A stretch of 62,801 bases of DNA from Bacillota bacterium (GTDB taxonomy: Bacteria > Bacillota > Clostridia > Christensenellales > Aristaeellaceae): contig JAEZRP010000038.1 in assembly GCA_023444095.1 (NCBI GenBank), positions 1 to 62,801 on the forward strand, given 5' to 3'. A program made the translations under genes and the position numbers. A model generated the notes under the pieces. It was not told where the DNA came from, ran no database searches, and saw nothing but the letters and a program-made list of their open reading frames with translations. This document shows positions 1 through 9,791 of this stretch, one piece after another (position 1 is the stretch's first letter; each line of letters starts with the position of its first letter).

Positions 1-19
1 CTTGACCATGGAGGCATAT

Positions 20-93
20 TGGCTGCCGAACTAGGATTCGAACCTAGACAATACGAGTCAGAGTCGTAGGTGCTACCATTACACAATTCGGCA
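20..93 (-). tRNA. tRNA-Gln (anticodon CTG)
   Basis: Read on the minus strand this is a complete 74-nt cloverleaf with encoded CCA. The acceptor strands TGCCGAA and TTCGGCA pair perfectly, the D-arm is GTGTAATGGTAGCAC, and the anticodon stem TACGA/TCGTA holds the loop CTCTGAC. Anticodon CTG reads CAG (Gln). The T-arm is CTAGG-TTCGAAT-CCTAG and the discriminator base is G. It stands alone at the window edge. Confidence 0.96.
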
Positions 94-164
94 TCGCTTG
101 TCTTTGGGCTCGCTGACCCGCGCCCGACCGACGAATGATATTATACACAAATCCCGCGCCCTTG

Positions 165-818
165 TCAACAGCTTTTTTCGCTTTTTTTCGACGAATCTGG
201 CGCGACCGGGAGCTCGTATTCCGCGTACCCCCGCGCGTACCAGAACGGGTTATGCGCCCACACATGCCCCATGAAATCCAGTTTCGCGATTCCCCGCGCA
301 CGCAGCATCTCCTCGAGAAGGGCGCGGTCGGCTTCCTCCTTTTCGCGGGGCGTCCACTCGGGGTTTAATAGCCGAGGACACGTCTTGAGCGCATACGCCA
401 GCCGCAGCCCGATGGTGTAGGCGGGCGAACCGAAGAAATCGACGGGCGCCTGATCGAGCCACTCGTAGGGGAAAAACACGGTGCCGTGGATGCCGATGTG
501 GTGCCAGTGGGCGATGCCGTCGACGTTTCTGACCATGTTGAAGCCCGCGTGAACGCCGCCTTTTCGGATCTGGAGCATCCAGAACTCCGGAAGATAGTTC
601 GTCACGTAGCCGCGCGCCTCATACGCCGCACGAAGCGCCCCGAGGCGGTCGACGAGGTCTTCGCAGAACAGGTCGAGATCGCCGTGCTCGTGCGTCAGAT
701 CGCCCCGCATGATGTCGACGGCAAAGCCGCCCCAAACGTAGGATTTGAGTCCGAGCGCCGAAGAAACCTCGTATATGTCGCGCAGCATTTCGATGTGCGC
801 CCAGTTTTTCTCCGTCAC
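165..818 (-). CDS. aminoglycoside/lincosamide-type nucleotidyltransferase-like protein
   Basis: This 217-aa protein resembles the small nucleotidyltransferases related to ANT(2'')/LinB drug-modifying enzymes and to generic AAC-type NTPs. It has a WGGFAVD segment near residue 29 followed by HEHGDLDLF (D47, D49), which fits the paired metal-binding aspartates of the fold. I chose the GTG at 818 because GAGGAGG lies about 9 nt upstream; a GTG at 854 has no such site. It is the second gene after the methyltransferase, which ends at 856, so the two are probably co-transcribed. Activity on an antibiotic is only a possibility: housekeeping nucleotidyltransferase-like proteins share the motif. Confidence 0.7.
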   Translation of the reverse strand: MTEKNWAHIEMLRDIYEVSSALGLKSYVWGGFAVDIMRGDLTHEHGDLDLFCEDLVDRLGALRAAYEARGYVTNYLPEFWMLQIRKGGVHAGFNMVRNVDGIAHWHHIGIHGTVFFPYEWLDQAPVDFFGSPAYTIGLRLAYALKTCPRLLNPEWTPREKEEADRALLEEMLRARGIAKLDFMGHVWAHNPFWYARGYAEYELPVAPDSSKKSEKSC

Positions 819-855
819 GCGCCTTTCCTCCTCGCGTTTGGGGCGGCCCGCCACG

Positions 856-1653
856 CTAAGGCTTTACCGCCCAGATGGTCGCCCGAAACGTTCCCTCGGT
901 GATGGGCTCAGGCAGCGGTTCGTTTGTGAAGTTGCGGTACGCGGCCTCAATCTCAAGCCCTGCGCTGCGAAGCCAATTATAGACCTGCGCCTGCGTGGGG
1001 ATGTGCTTGCGCATCAGGCGCGGCACCACGAAGGTTTCGCCGTTGTTGGTCGTGAACGAGGTGTGGCTCGCGCCCGCGCAGACCTGGGTGATCGGATCGT
1101 ATATGCTCCCATATCCGCACATGCGTCCCACGGTTCCAAGGTCGTCCGCGTATTCCCTCTCGCCGCGCCCGTTTGGGTTATGAAAGACGCGCGCCGGGTC
1201 GAAGTGCAGGTCGAAGTCGAGGTACAGGTGCCCGCCGGGCTTCAGCACCGCAACCGCCTTCCGGATGAACAGCTTCTGCGATTCTTTGTAGTCCATGTCG
1301 GATTCGATATTGATGAGAAGGTTCCCGGCGAATACGACCGCGTCGTAGCCCTCGCCCCAGTCGCCCGCCTCCGCATCCATCTGGCAACAGCGCAGATTCG
1401 AAACCCCGCGCGCCTTCCGGTAGCAGTTCAGCAGCATGTGCTCGTCCCGGTCGAAGCCCGTCACGTCGAACCCCGCTTTCGCCAGGGGGATGGCGATCCG
1501 TCCGCCGCCGCACGCGATTTCGAGGAGCCGCGCGCCCCGCGGCACGCCCTGTTCTTTCAGAGTGCGCAAAAGGAATTCCACGTCCGTCGTCCAGGTCTCC
1601 GTATTCTCGTACCAATGGGCATACCAGTGCCTCGCGATGTATTCAAAATCCAA
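856..1653 (-). CDS. class I SAM-dependent methyltransferase
   Basis: The 265-aa protein has a typical Rossmann methyltransferase core. Motif I is LLEIACGGGRIA (about residues 43-54, acidic E45), strand 2 ends at D68 (VTGFDRD), and an LKPGGHLYLDFD strand follows near residue 135. The substrate cannot be read from the sequence. The start is a TTG at 1653 with GGGGAGG seven bases upstream. The upstream leader contains a short ORF and hairpin that may control translation. It lies directly before a nucleotidyltransferase gene, so a role in resistance or small-molecule modification is conceivable but unproven. Confidence 0.75.
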   Translation of the reverse strand: MDFEYIARHWYAHWYENTETWTTDVEFLLRTLKEQGVPRGARLLEIACGGGRIAIPLAKAGFDVTGFDRDEHMLLNCYRKARGVSNLRCCQMDAEAGDWGEGYDAVVFAGNLLINIESDMDYKESQKLFIRKAVAVLKPGGHLYLDFDLHFDPARVFHNPNGRGEREYADDLGTVGRMCGYGSIYDPITQVCAGASHTSFTTNNGETFVVPRLMRKHIPTQAQVYNWLRSAGLEIEAAYRNFTNEPLPEPITEGTFRATIWAVKP

Positions 1654-1680
1654 ATGAATGCCTCCCCGTTCGCGGGAGGG

Positions 1681-1728
1681 TTAAAGTATCGTCGCCCTCC
1701 CGTTGTCAAGCGCGGCTTCGTACCTCAT
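1681..1728 (-). CDS. candidate 15-aa leader peptide upstream of methyltransferase
   Basis: A short ORF, MRYEAALDNGRATIL, follows a near-perfect ribosome site (AAGGAGGT, 1737-1744) eight bases before its ATG. Its last codons form one arm of an 8-bp hairpin (CGGGAGGG with CCCTCCCG), whose second arm could instead pair with GGGAGG of the methyltransferase ribosome site. This arrangement resembles translational attenuators. Whether the peptide is made is unknown. Confidence 0.4.
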   Translation of the reverse strand: MRYEAALDNGRATIL

Positions 1729-1768
1729 ATCAGATGACCTCCTTTTTCCGGAATAGGATCCGGCTCCC

Positions 1769-1797
1769 ATGATAACACATCGGAAACGCGCGCGCAA
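1769..1797 (-). promoter_or_regulatory. sigma-A promoter for methyltransferase/nucleotidyltransferase pair
   Basis: TTGCGC (-35, 1792-1797) and TATCAT (-10, 1769-1774) are separated by 17 nt, with TGT before the -10 giving an extended -10. Transcription would begin near 1762, just ahead of the leader ORF. The remaining part of this intergenic stretch (1798-1973) holds only a weak plus-strand -10 (TATACT, 1833-1838) for the HPr-like gene. Confidence 0.65.
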
Positions 1798-1973
1798 TCC
1801 GTTCTCGCTTTTTTGTGATAGATATGTCGCGATATACTAAAATGCGTACGCACGTACGTATATTTCGTCTTTAAATGTTGGTAAATGATACTCCGGCGGT
1901 GGAAACCTTCATATAGTAACGATAGAATCAAAACAAGTAGCCGCGCGCGCGGCAGGATGTGGAGATGAAGAAC

Positions 1974-2204
1974 ATGCGGGCCGTGAACATCAAGCTCAGT
2001 CTGGCCGAGAACGTGAAGAGCTTTGTCAATATCGCGAACCGGTATCCTTACGATATTGATCTTCGCGTCGGTCGTCACGTGGTGGACGGCAAATCCATAT
2101 TGGGAATATTCAGCCTGGATTTGTCCAAGCCCATCACGCTCGAGGTGTACGCCGACAACTGCGACGATCTCATGGACGAGATCAAGCCCTTCATCATCGG
2201 CTGA
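1974..2204 (+). CDS. HPr-like protein lacking the phosphorylatable histidine
   Basis: This 76-aa protein matches HPr of the phosphotransferase system over most of its length, most clearly around the regulatory-serine segment DGKSILGIFSLDL (S41). The active-site stretch of HPr (G-L-H-A-R-P) is replaced by SLAENVKSF, so the His15 equivalent is missing and it cannot act as a phosphocarrier in the usual way. It is likely regulatory or structural. The ATG at 1974 has GGAG nine bases upstream; ATG 1965 and GTG 1959 are in-frame alternatives. A strong terminator follows. Confidence 0.75.
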   Translation: MRAVNIKLSLAENVKSFVNIANRYPYDIDLRVGRHVVDGKSILGIFSLDLSKPITLEVYADNCDDLMDEIKPFIIG

Positions 2205-2211
2205 AGACGCG

Positions 2212-2250
2212 AAAAGGGGACCGCGCGAACGCGGTCCCCTTTTCGTTTTT
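2212..2250 (+). terminator. intrinsic terminator after HPr-like gene
   Basis: A perfect 14-bp stem (2212-2225 with 2230-2243), loop CGAA, is followed by CGTTTTT. The stem starts seven bases after the stop codon. Confidence 0.93.
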
Positions 2251-2298
2251 GGAAGTTCTCCGAAGCGGAACATAGATTGTCCTGCGATGCGAGGATCA

Positions 2299-3120
2299 TT
2301 AGGCCATAAATCCCTTGAGGATGTATTTGTCAACCAAAAGGTACGTGCCCAGAAGGAAGGTATACAGCGCGAACCAGTTGAGGCTGATCCTGCGGACGAT
2401 CCATAGCATGAGTTTGATCGCCAGAAAACCGGATACGGCGGCCGCCGCGACGCCCGCGAGGATCGCTCCGACGGAGAGTACAGCTTCCGGTTGCCCGGCC
2501 ACCGCCGCATCCGGAAAGAGCAAATCCTTTGCCTGCAGCACGACCGATCCGAGGATCGCCGGGATGGACATGAGGAATGCGAAGTCTGCCGCGCGCTTTC
2601 TCGTCAGTCCGCTGGCGAGCCCGCCCGTGATGGTGCTGCCCGAGCGCGAGAGGCCGGGAAGGATCGCGACCGCCTGCATGATCCCCATCACCGCCGCGTC
2701 CACCCAGGTGACTTCCTTGTGGAACTTCTTCTGCATGCGCCGCTGATCGCCGATGAAATTGCCGAGAACCAGCACGATCGAGGTCAGATAGAACGACCAG
2801 ATGATGAACTTCCCCTCGAAGACGTCGCTGAAGTTGATGGTGAGGGCTGCGATCACCGCCGGGACGGTCGCGAGCGCCAGCCACTTGAGCTCCGACTGCG
2901 CCGGATGCAGGATCATGTTGAGGATCCGGCGCCAGTAGACGACGAACACCGCAAGCAGCGTACCGAGGTGCAAAAGCACGTCGAACAGGAGCAGCTTGTC
3001 GGCGTCCGCCGAAATGGAGAACGCCCTTTGGAGGACCATCAGGTGCCCCGAGGAGCTGACCGGTAGAAACTCCGTGAGCCCCTGCACGAAGCCCAGAATA
3101 AGCGATTCAAATACCGTCAA
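2299..3120 (-). CDS. uppP: undecaprenyl-diphosphatase UppP (BacA family)
   Basis: The 273-aa integral membrane protein dephosphorylates undecaprenyl diphosphate to recycle the lipid carrier of peptidoglycan synthesis. The family's signature segments are visible: EFLPVSSSGHL near residue 17 and PGLSRSGST near residue 155, along with several hydrophobic helices. The start is a TTG (3118-3120) behind GGGGGTGATCGT. It lies 29 bases after leuS on the same strand with no terminator between, so it is probably transcribed with leuS under T-box control. Overexpression of this family gives bacitracin tolerance. Confidence 0.95.
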   Translation of the reverse strand: MTVFESLILGFVQGLTEFLPVSSSGHLMVLQRAFSISADADKLLLFDVLLHLGTLLAVFVVYWRRILNMILHPAQSELKWLALATVPAVIAALTINFSDVFEGKFIIWSFYLTSIVLVLGNFIGDQRRMQKKFHKEVTWVDAAVMGIMQAVAILPGLSRSGSTITGGLASGLTRKRAADFAFLMSIPAILGSVVLQAKDLLFPDAAVAGQPEAVLSVGAILAGVAAAAVSGFLAIKLMLWIVRRISLNWFALYTFLLGTYLLVDKYILKGFMA

Positions 3121-3149
3121 ACGATCACCCCCGGTAAATGTTTATTCCG

Positions 3150-5564
<2,415 letters not shown>

Positions 5565-5576
5565 CTCCGGCCCTCC

Positions 5577-5808
5577 AACAAAATAAGCCTCCGTCCACAC
5601 AGAGACGGAAGGCATGCCTTTCGCGGTACCACTCTCATTGGCTCGTTGGCGCACCTTCATGCGCATTCGAACCCGCTTGACGCCCTGTATCGGGAGCACC
5701 CGCCCACGGGGACGCTCCGGGACGAGTTCGGCGCCGCCGCGTTCCCGCCTTCTCACCGACCGGCGGTTCTCTGAAGCGCACGCTTCGCCTAGTACTTCCC
5801 ATCATTGC
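5577..5808 (-). promoter_or_regulatory. T-box leader of leuS (specifier CTC, Leu)
   Basis: The leader has the T-box core GTGGTACCGCG (5622-5632 read on the minus strand). Next comes a GC stem (about 5613-5604 with 5595-5587) ending in TTATTTTGTT, which is the terminator. In stem I the sequence GCCGAACTCGTCCCGGAG places codon CTC (5726-5724) where the specifier normally sits, after GAA. Uncharged leucine tRNA would thus favour the antiterminator and raise leuS-uppP expression, as known for Firmicute aminoacyl-tRNA synthetase genes. Confidence 0.95.
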
Positions 5809-5815
5809 TTTCCTG

Positions 5816-5845
5816 ATTATAATGTGCCGCGCCCGAGGTTGTCAA
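5816..5845 (-). promoter_or_regulatory. promoter of the T-box/leuS unit
   Basis: Consensus TTGACA (5840-5845) and TATAAT (5816-5821) are separated by 18 nt, immediately ahead of the T-box leader. Confidence 0.85.
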
Positions 5846-5869
5846 GCGCATCCTTGCAAAAAAGAGTCG

Positions 5870-6125
5870 TGGACACGCCAAGGACTCCGCCCGGCCCCAC
5901 GTTGGAGGACTGGCATCCCTAAAAATCCCATGCTGGGGGAAATAGAAGATCCGCATGTCGTTGTTCCAAGGGTCCGTCGCGACGAGTCTGCGGATTCGGT
6001 CGCTCGGGGATCGGATCCCCGGGCGATCCGACGGACATCGCATGACTCCCCTCCTGACATGGGATTCCAAAGGGACTGGTTCCCTTGGGGGGAGTTCGAG
6101 GGCGGCGCCCTCGGCGCTCCTGCGT
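5870..6125. repeat. composite intergenic hairpin element, copy 1
   Basis: The gene-free stretch between the leuS promoter and the end of thrB carries three hairpins. One is a near-palindrome at 5996-6031 (arms TCGGTCGCTCGGGGAT and ATCCCCGGGCGATCCGA). The second is CCAAAGGGA/TCCCTTGG at 6067-6088. The third is a short GAGGGC/GCCCTC unit at about 6098-6112. The same units recur near 35.7, 40.0, 42.4 and 59.9 kb. No ORF or promoter is evident here. Confidence 0.6.
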
Positions 6126-6130
6126 CTCCC

Positions 6131-7027
6131 TTAGATGGTCCTCGCGCCCTCCGGATCGCAGTCGAGGATGTGGCAGACCCAGTTATGATCAAGGGCGGAG
6201 AGCACGCGGTTCATGCGGGTGACGAAGCCCTCGGCCTCGGCGGCCTTGAGGACGCAGAGGATGGCGGGGCCGGAGCCGGAGATGACGACGCCAGCCGCCC
6301 CGGAATCGAGGGCGCGCGCGCGGATGAGCTCGTAGCCGCCGATGAGCTTGGCGCGGTGCGGCTGGTGGAGCCGGTCGTCGAGCGCGGTTGCGATGAGGTC
6401 GGTCTTCCCGGATTCGAGAGCGCGGGGCAAAAGGGAGAGGCGGCTGATGTTGTAGACGGCGTCCTGAAAGGGAATCTCCTTCGGAAGCGCCTTGCGCGCC
6501 TCGTTGGTCGAGATGGGGAAGTCGGGGACCAGCGCCACGAAGCGCAGATCGTCGCTCACGTGGTAGTGCGCGGAGACGGGGAGCTTGCCCGGATCGGCGA
6601 CCGACGCGCACAGCCCGCCGTAGATGGCCGGCGCGAGGTTGTCCGGGTGCCCCTCGATGACGTTCGTAATCTCGAGGAGCTGCTCCTTCGAGAGCGGGCG
6701 TCCGTAGATCTCGTTAGCCGCGAACGCGCCCGCCACCAGCATCACGGCGGAGGAGCCCAGCCCGCGCGCGACGGGGATGTCCGAGTCAATCTCGATCTCG
6801 ATGCCGTGGTGGGCAATCCCGATGTAATCCTCAACGGCGCGGAACGCCTGCGCGGCCATGTTGTCCTCGTTTTGGAATTCCTCCGGACAGCCCAGGATGC
6901 GCAGCCCGCCCTCCGTAGGCCGGAAGGTCGCGTAGCAGTACATGGTGAGCGCGATGCCGATGGCGTCAAAGCCCGCGCCGAGGTTCGCAGACGTTGCGGG
7001 CACCTTCAGCCTGATCTTTCCGTTCAT
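6131..7027 (-). CDS. thrB: homoserine kinase
   Basis: The 298-aa GHMP-family kinase phosphorylates homoserine to O-phosphohomoserine, the substrate of threonine synthase. It begins with VPATSANLGAGFDAIG, and the glycine-rich ATP loop is visible as ARGLGSSAVMLVAG near residue 87. A C-terminal GHMP motif reads GAAGVVISGSGP. Its ATG overlaps the thrC stop as ATGA (7024-7027), so translation is coupled to thrC. It is the last gene of the thrC-thrB unit. Confidence 0.96.
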   Translation of the reverse strand: MNGKIRLKVPATSANLGAGFDAIGIALTMYCYATFRPTEGGLRILGCPEEFQNEDNMAAQAFRAVEDYIGIAHHGIEIEIDSDIPVARGLGSSAVMLVAGAFAANEIYGRPLSKEQLLEITNVIEGHPDNLAPAIYGGLCASVADPGKLPVSAHYHVSDDLRFVALVPDFPISTNEARKALPKEIPFQDAVYNISRLSLLPRALESGKTDLIATALDDRLHQPHRAKLIGGYELIRARALDSGAAGVVISGSGPAILCVLKAAEAEGFVTRMNRVLSALDHNWVCHILDCDPEGARTI

Positions 7028-8493
7028 GCAAAAGCCTCCTCGACGCAGCGCGCCATATCAGATGCGTCGACCACGTCCGCGTGTATTTCCTTTTGATCCC
7101 GCAGGGTCGCGAGCGGCCTTGGCACCGGAAGTCCGCAAACCTCGCTCAGCCGATCGAGCGCGGGGAAGCCTGGCAGCTGCTCGCCCGTGATAGCCCTGAG
7201 CACATCCTGCGCAAACTTGAAAGGCGACGCCGTTGCGAGCACGACCATGGGTCGCCGATCGCCCGTCTCTCGGACGTAGTCCTCCGCTACGCGCCGCCCG
7301 ACGGCGGTGTGCGTGTCCATGAGATAACCCGCCTCGCGATACAGTTTTTGAATGGCCGTAAGCGCCGCCGCATCGTCCGCCCAGCCCGCCGCGAACACCG
7401 CGCGCATGTTTTCCATGAGCGATTCGGGGGCCTCAAAAAAGCCCTTCCCGCAGAGGTCGCTCATCATCCTGCGCACGAGCGCCGCGTCGCCGCCCATGTG
7501 GTAGAGGCAGCGTTCAAGGTTGCTCGATACGAGGATGTCCATGGAGGGCGAAGCGGTCTTTCGGAACGCGCGCCGTCTGTCGTAGACGCCCGTTCGGATG
7601 AAGTCCGCGAGCACGTTGTTCTCGTTGGACGCACAGATGAGCGTCCCGACCGGCAGCCCCATTCGCCGCGCGTAATCGCCCGCGAGGATGTCCCCGAAGT
7701 TGCCCGTCGGCACCGAGAAGTTCAACTTGTCGCCGATTTGAATCGTTCCCGCGCGGACGAGATCGAGGTACGCCTTGAAGTAGTAGGCGATCTGGGGCGC
7801 GAGCCTGCCCAAATTGATCGAGTTCGCGCTTGATAGGCGCAAGCCCCGCGCGGAGAGCCGCGCGTTCAGATCCGTGTCCGCGAAAATCCGCTTCACGCCC
7901 GTCTGCGCGTCGTCAAAGTTCCCGTTGACGGCGCACACGCGCACGTTTTCGCCTGCCTGGGTGACCATCTGGAGCCGCTGCACCTCGCTCACGCCGCCGA
8001 AGGGGTAAAAGACGACGATCGAGGTTCCCGGCACGTCCGCGAAGCCCGCGAGCGCCGCCTTGCCCGTGTCGCCGCTCGTCGCAGTCAGCACGCGTACCTC
8101 GTCCGTCACGCCCAGACGACGCGCCGCGCGCGTGATCAGGCGGGGGAGCAGGGAGAGCGCCACGTCCTTGAACGCGCAGGTCGGGCCGTGAAACAGTTCC
8201 AGCATAGATACGCCCCCGGCCTCGACGAGCGGCGTCACGTCATCCGCCGAGAATCGGCCCGCATAGCCCGCGCGCACGATCGCCAGCATTTCTTCGTCCG
8301 AATAGTCGTCCAGAAGCGCCGAGAGCACGCGCGCGAACAGGGCGTGGGCGTCGAGTTCCGAAAGCGCCGCGAGATCGAGCTTCGGGAACGACTCCGGCAC
8401 GTACAGTCCGCCGTCCGGCGCGAGACCCTGCAGAATCGCCTCGTCCGCCGCCGCTTTCCTTGATTCGTCCCGGGTGCTGTGGTATAATCTCAT
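7024..8493 (-). CDS. thrC: threonine synthase
   Basis: The 489-aa PLP enzyme converts O-phosphohomoserine to threonine. The PLP lysine lies in GPTCAFKDVALSLLPRL (K109), and an ATSGDTGKAAL phosphate-binding loop follows near residue 138. Length fits the longer bacterial or fungal-like ThrC form with the N-terminal domain. The ATG has AAAGGAG ten bases upstream. It is divergent from hom, with a 103-bp shared promoter region. Confidence 0.97.
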   Translation of the reverse strand: MRLYHSTRDESRKAAADEAILQGLAPDGGLYVPESFPKLDLAALSELDAHALFARVLSALLDDYSDEEMLAIVRAGYAGRFSADDVTPLVEAGGVSMLELFHGPTCAFKDVALSLLPRLITRAARRLGVTDEVRVLTATSGDTGKAALAGFADVPGTSIVVFYPFGGVSEVQRLQMVTQAGENVRVCAVNGNFDDAQTGVKRIFADTDLNARLSARGLRLSSANSINLGRLAPQIAYYFKAYLDLVRAGTIQIGDKLNFSVPTGNFGDILAGDYARRMGLPVGTLICASNENNVLADFIRTGVYDRRRAFRKTASPSMDILVSSNLERCLYHMGGDAALVRRMMSDLCGKGFFEAPESLMENMRAVFAAGWADDAAALTAIQKLYREAGYLMDTHTAVGRRVAEDYVRETGDRRPMVVLATASPFKFAQDVLRAITGEQLPGFPALDRLSEVCGLPVPRPLATLRDQKEIHADVVDASDMARCVEEAFA

Positions 8494-8509
8494 TTAACGA
8501 TTTCTCCTT

Positions 8510-8538
8510 TTGACACGGCGTCTCTACTATGATATACT
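8510..8538 (+). promoter_or_regulatory. promoter of hom-asd
   Basis: TTGACA (8510-8515) and TATACT (8533-8538) are separated by 17 nt. The 5' leader of roughly 50 nt is too short for a T-box, so threonine control, if any, is not visible here. Confidence 0.85.
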
Positions 8539-8596
8539 GTCTTTGCCAGAAAAGCAAGTGTGTTTTATGGAAAGACACGAAAGGATCTGTGAATTT

Positions 8597-9727
8597 ATGA
8601 AACTTGGGCTTCTGGGCGCGGGCACCATCGGCTTTGGCGTATGCGAGCTGGCGGCGCGCACGACCGGGATCGAGGTCGCAAAGGTGCTCGACCGCCGGGA
8701 TATTCCCGGGCTCGAGGGAAAAATCACCCGCGATATCGCGGAAATCATAGACGATCCGGAGATCGACGCGGTCGTGGAGCTTCTGGGCGGCGTCGAGCCC
8801 GCGCACGCGTGGGCGGTCCGCGCGATGCGCGCGGGAAAACATTTTGTGACCGCGAACAAGCTGATGGTATCGGAGCACCTGCCGGAGCTTCTATCCGTTG
8901 CGCGCGAGTCCGGTGCGTCCTTCCGCTTCAGCCCCGCGGTGGGCGGCGGAATCCCTTATCTTTTTAACCTCCTGCGCGCGCGGCGCGCAGACGAGATCGT
9001 GGAGATCGGCGGCATCCTGAACGGCACGACGAACTATATGCTAGACCTCATGCAGACGCAGGGCATCGCATTTGACACCGCGCTTCGGCTCGCGCGCGAG
9101 GCGGGCTACGCCGAGGCGGACGCGACGCAGGACGTCTCCGGCTGCGACGCGAAGTGCAAGATCACCATCGCCGCATCCATCGCCTGGGACGGCGCCGTCA
9201 ACAAGGATCATGTGCTCTGCGAGGGCATCGAAGCGATCGCGCCCTTTGACATTTCGGTCGCGCTCTCCCGCGCGTACGCCTGCAAGCTGCTCGCGCGCGC
9301 GGGCGTTGTCGCGGATGGCGTCAGCGCGTACGTGGAGCCGACCCTCATCCCCACAGATACGGTGCTCGCGAACATTCGCATGGTCGAGAACTGCGCGTTT
9401 CTGCGCGGCGCAAACGCGGGCGTACAGCGGTTCACCGGCGCGGGCGCGGGGCGGTACGCCACAGCCTATGCCGTCATGAACGACCTCATCGACATCGAAC
9501 GGAACCCCTCCGCCTATCCGTTCTCCGTCTCGGAAGAGCGCATCGAAGTGAAAAACGAAAGCGAGGCGCACCGCTATTATGTGCGCGGAATGATGATTCC
9601 CGGCGGCGAGGAGATCGCCGAGGGCGCCTATATCACGCCGGAAATCCCCGTCATGCGAATGCATCAGCTCGCGGGGGAGGCGCGCGCGAACGGCAAGGAC
9701 GTCTTCTTCGCGGGCATTTGGGATTGA
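8597..9727 (+). CDS. hom: homoserine dehydrogenase, without a clear ACT domain
   Basis: The 376-aa NAD(P)-dependent enzyme reduces aspartate semialdehyde to homoserine. The Rossmann loop GLLGAGTIGFGV is at the N-terminus, the core has ANKLMVSEH and GGGIPYL, and GILNGTTNYMLDLM begins the catalytic domain. Usual Firmicute Hom is about 430 residues with a C-terminal ACT domain. Here only a short tail (AHRYYVRGMMIPGG onward) remains, so threonine feedback may be weak or absent. I chose ATG 8597 (AAAGGA upstream); ATG 8567 is an in-frame alternative. Confidence 0.94.
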   Translation: MKLGLLGAGTIGFGVCELAARTTGIEVAKVLDRRDIPGLEGKITRDIAEIIDDPEIDAVVELLGGVEPAHAWAVRAMRAGKHFVTANKLMVSEHLPELLSVARESGASFRFSPAVGGGIPYLFNLLRARRADEIVEIGGILNGTTNYMLDLMQTQGIAFDTALRLAREAGYAEADATQDVSGCDAKCKITIAASIAWDGAVNKDHVLCEGIEAIAPFDISVALSRAYACKLLARAGVVADGVSAYVEPTLIPTDTVLANIRMVENCAFLRGANAGVQRFTGAGAGRYATAYAVMNDLIDIERNPSAYPFSVSEERIEVKNESEAHRYYVRGMMIPGGEEIAEGAYITPEIPVMRMHQLAGEARANGKDVFFAGIWD

Positions 9728-9791
9728 TGCGAATTCGAACCATCTGCATGACAGGGCATATCATTCCGTAGATGAGAAAGGGTGCGGTTCA

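Noticed and set aside
165..1653. Confirmed antibiotic-resistance island
   Set aside because: The two genes suggest small-molecule modification but no mobile-element genes, no shift in base composition and no exact resistance-gene match can be shown.
5565..5756. N-terminal extension of leuS by 64 codons
   Set aside because: The frame is open but covers the T-box core and terminator; the ATG at 5564 has a proper ribosome site and gives the standard LeuS N-terminus.
5996..6031. CRISPR-like or REP array
   Set aside because: The palindromes are widely separated single copies with diverged arms and no regular spacers, so not a CRISPR array.
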